Origin: Diplolepis rosae
Taxonomy: Eukaryota; Arthropoda; Insecta; Hymenoptera; Diplolepididae
Direction: 5' to 3'
DNA length: 64,000 nucleotides
Assembly (NCBI GenBank): GCA_030998225.1
Contig: JAPYXD010000553.1
Coordinates: forward strand, 6,448,001-6,512,000
Numbering within the stretch: the stretch's first letter is position 1; each line of letters begins with the position of its first letter. The notes under the pieces were generated by a model. The model was not told the DNA's origin, did no database searches, and saw only the letters and a list, made by a program, of their open reading frames with translations. The position numbers and the translations under genes are program-made. Shown here piece by piece: positions 61,994 to 64,000 of the stretch.

Positions 61994-64000
61994 TCGCCCA
62001 TTACATGGCCACCTAACTTAAAGTCAGAGACCGGAAATCTCGCGTATTACTTGGCCACTTTATAAAAATTCTTATACTCCTAAGAATTCACGCATTACTT
62101 GGCGACTCTTTTCAGGACAAACTTCGTTTAACTCGCGTATTACGAGGCCACTTATATATTTATATCAGTCCTGAGGTCCATTGAACTCGCGCATTACTTG
62201 GCCACCTTACTTAAAGTCAGAGTCCGGTAATCTCGCGTATTACTTGGCCACTTAATAAAAATTCTTATACTCCTAAGAATTCGCGCATTACTTGGCGACT
62301 CTTTTCAGGACAGAGTCCGGAAATCTAGCGTATTAGTTGGCCACTTAATAACAAGTCTTATACTCCTAAGAGTTCGCGCATTACTTGTCCACTCTTTTCA
62401 GGACAAACTTCGTTTAACTCGCGTATTACGAGGCCACTTATGTTTTTATATCAGTCCTGAGGTCCATTGAACTCGCGCATTACATGGCCACCTTACTTAA
62501 AGTCAGAGTCCGGAAATCTCGCGTATTACTTGGCCACTTTATAAAAATTCTTATACTCCTAAGAATTCACGCATTACTTGGCGACTCTTTTCAGGACAGA
62601 CTTCGTTTAACTCGCGTATTACGAGGCCACTTATGTTTTTATATCAGTCCTGAGGTCCATTGAACTCGCGCATTACTTGATCACCTTATTTAAAGTCAGA
62701 GTCCGGAAATCTCGCGTATTACTTGGCCACTTTATAAAAATTCTTATACTCCTAAGAACTCGCGCATTACTTGGCCACCTTACTTAAAGTCAGAGTACGG
62801 AAATCTCACGTATTACTTGCCCACTTTATAAAAATTCTTACACTCCTAAGAATTCGCGCATTACTTGGTCACCTTACTTAAAGTCAGAGTCCGTAAATTA
62901 CGCGTATTACTTGCCCACTTTATGAAAATTCTTATACTCCTAAGAATTCGCGCATTACTTGGCGACTCTTTTCAGGACAGACTTCGTTTAACTCGCGTAT
63001 TACGAGGCCACTTATGTTTTTATATCAGTCCTGAGGTCCATTGAACTCGCCCATTACATGGCCACCTAACTTATAGTCAGAGACCGGAAATCTCGCGTAT
63101 TACTTGGCCACTTTATAAAAATTCTTATACTCCTAAAAATTCGCGCATTACTTGGCCACTCTTTTTAGGACAGACTTCGTTTAACTCGCGTATTACGAGG
63201 CCACATATGTTTTTATATCAGTCCTGAGGTCCATTGAACTCGCGCATTACATGGCCACCTTACTTAAAGTCAGAGTACGGAAATCTCGCGTATTACATGG
63301 CCACCTAACTTAAAGTCAGAGCCCGGAAATCTCGCGTATTACTTGGCCACTTTATAAAAATTCTTATACTCCTAAGAATTCGCGCATTACTTGTCCAATC
63401 TTTTCAGGACAAACTTCGTTTAACTCGCGTATTACGAGGCCACTTATGTTTTTATATCAGTCCTGAGGTCCATTGAACTCTCGCATTACATGGCCACCTT
63501 ACTTAAAGTCAGAGTCCGGAATTCTCGCGTATTACTTGGCCACCTTACTTCAAGTCAGAGCCCGGAAATCTCGCGTATTATTTGTCCACATTATAAAAAT
63601 TCTTATACTCCTAAGAATTCGGGCATTACTTAACCACTCTTTTCAGGACAGAGTCCGGAATTCTCGCGTATTAGTTGGCAACTTATGTTTTTATATCAGT
63701 CCTGAGGTCCATTGAACTCGCCCATTACATGGCCACCTAACTTAAAGTCAGAGACCGGAAATCTCGCGTATTACTTGTCCACTTTATAAAAATTCTTATA
63801 CTCCTAAGAATTCGCGCATTACTTGGCCACTCTTTTCAGGACAGAGTCCGGAAATCTCACGTATTAGTTGGCCACTTATGTATTTATATCAGTCCTGAGG
63901 TCCATTGAACTCGCGCATTACATGGCCACCTTACTTAAAGTCAGAGTACGGAAATCTCGCGTATTACTTGGCCACCTTACTTCAAGTCAGAGCCCGGAAA
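61994..64000 (+). repeat. Terminal run of short blocks
   Basis: Blocks of 193, 193, 286, 193, 381, 193, 239, 239 and 193 bp, then a partial block cut by the window end. No multi-block repeat is visible here. The a monomer at 63479 has the head TCTCGCATTAC, and a c monomer near 63160 has CTTTTTAGGACAG. Confidence 0.85.

Larger units (their letters stand above)
1..64000 (+). repeat. Continuous hierarchical satellite array filling the window
   Basis: Every part of the window can be read as monomers of about 45-54 bp that begin with the head TCGCGYATTACTTGGCCAC or a close variant. All lie head to tail in one orientation. There is no unique spacer, no recognisable gene, no transposon end and no telomere-type repeat. 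Monomers are organised into blocks ending in monomer d, blocks into HORs of 5-8 kb, and HORs into a roughly 20 kb super-repeat. Size, purity and nesting are typical of eukaryotic centromeric or heterochromatic satellite DNA. That assignment is inference, because no flanking gene or taxon marker is present. Both window edges lie inside the array, so its true length is unknown. Confidence 0.97.
46961..64000 (+). repeat. Second domain: same monomers, different higher-order pattern
   Basis: The diagnostic CGAGTACAC start of the HORs does not occur after 41241. From 46961 the blocks are mostly short (192-194 and 285-287 bp), with new monomer variants: ATAGGATTC in b, TTGATTACATTTC in a, CTTCAATAAC in c and TCATTTCTGAGG in d. 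The domain contains a 763 bp unit, a diverged 4.5 kb-offset duplication and a 2693 bp tandem pair. Confidence 0.85.

Noticed and set aside
195..63715. More than 100 short open frames on the plus strand (62-182 codons), many starting at ATG in TTACATGGCCACC
   Set aside because: They are copies of the same satellite monomers read in shifting frames. They overlap in two frames, end at the TGAs of monomer d, contain no recognisable domain, and change frame with every one-base monomer length difference.
1..64000. Transposon or LTR sequence
   Set aside because: No terminal repeats, target duplications, poly-A tails or reverse transcriptase or transposase frames. All sequence is accounted for by monomers.
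1..64000. Telomeric repeat, rDNA spacer, tRNA or other RNA genes
   Set aside because: No TTAGGG-type tracts, no rRNA or tRNA-like segments, and no unique sequence where such genes could sit.
1..64000. Inverted orientation of part of the array
   Set aside because: Monomer d reads GGTCCATTGAAC in the plus orientation at all boundaries traced, and I saw no reverse-complement heads (GTGGCCAAGTAAT).

Overview
The whole 64 kb window is one uninterrupted tandem satellite array. I find no unique sequence, protein-coding gene, RNA gene or transposon in it. All monomers point the same way and I saw no inversion. This looks like eukaryotic heterochromatin, centromeric or other satellite DNA, from a long-read assembly. 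The taxon cannot be named from the sequence. The basic 193 bp quartet is 42% GC (81 of 193 bases).

Level 1 is the monomer. Four related monomers of about 45-54 bp share the 19 bp head TCGCGYATTACTTGGCCAC and differ in their tails: a (46 bp), b (48 bp), c (45 bp) and d (54 bp). Level 2 is the block. Each block runs from an a monomer to the next d monomer, whose tail ends GGTCCATTGAAC. Blocks contain 4 to 12 monomers, so their lengths are quantised: about 193, 239, 286, 333, 380, 426, 474, 519 or 567 bp.

Level 3 is a higher-order repeat (HOR) of ordered blocks. Seven copies begin at 1, 7834, 14850, 19761, 27594, 34606 and 41241. Level 4 is a super-repeat of three HOR types in the order A-B-C. 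A is 29 blocks and 7833 bp (copies 1 and 4). B is 25 blocks and 7016 or 7012 bp (copies 2 and 5). C is 4911 or 6635 bp (copies 3 and 6). A-B-C spans 1-19760 and again 19761-41240. The first C has lost about 1.7 kb.

Copy 7 (41241-46960) starts the same way but has a different block order. From about 46961 the A-B-C organisation ends and the same monomers form other nested repeats: 763 bp units (47346-49349 and 52646-53888), a diverged duplication offset by 4539 bp, a tandem pair of 2693 bp units (55269-60654), and a 772 bp segment present at both 46574 and 61222 (offset 14648). The last 2 kb (61994-64000) are ordinary short blocks.

The many short open frames on the plus strand come from the repeat and are not genes. 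Candidate functional signals are a CENP-B-box-like 17-mer at c-d junctions, a near-nucleosomal 193 bp basic block, and CpG-rich monomer heads that often vary by CpG-type transitions. All statements about function are inference. Block boundaries were read by eye from the tail motif of monomer d, and the block lengths add up exactly to the copy lengths.
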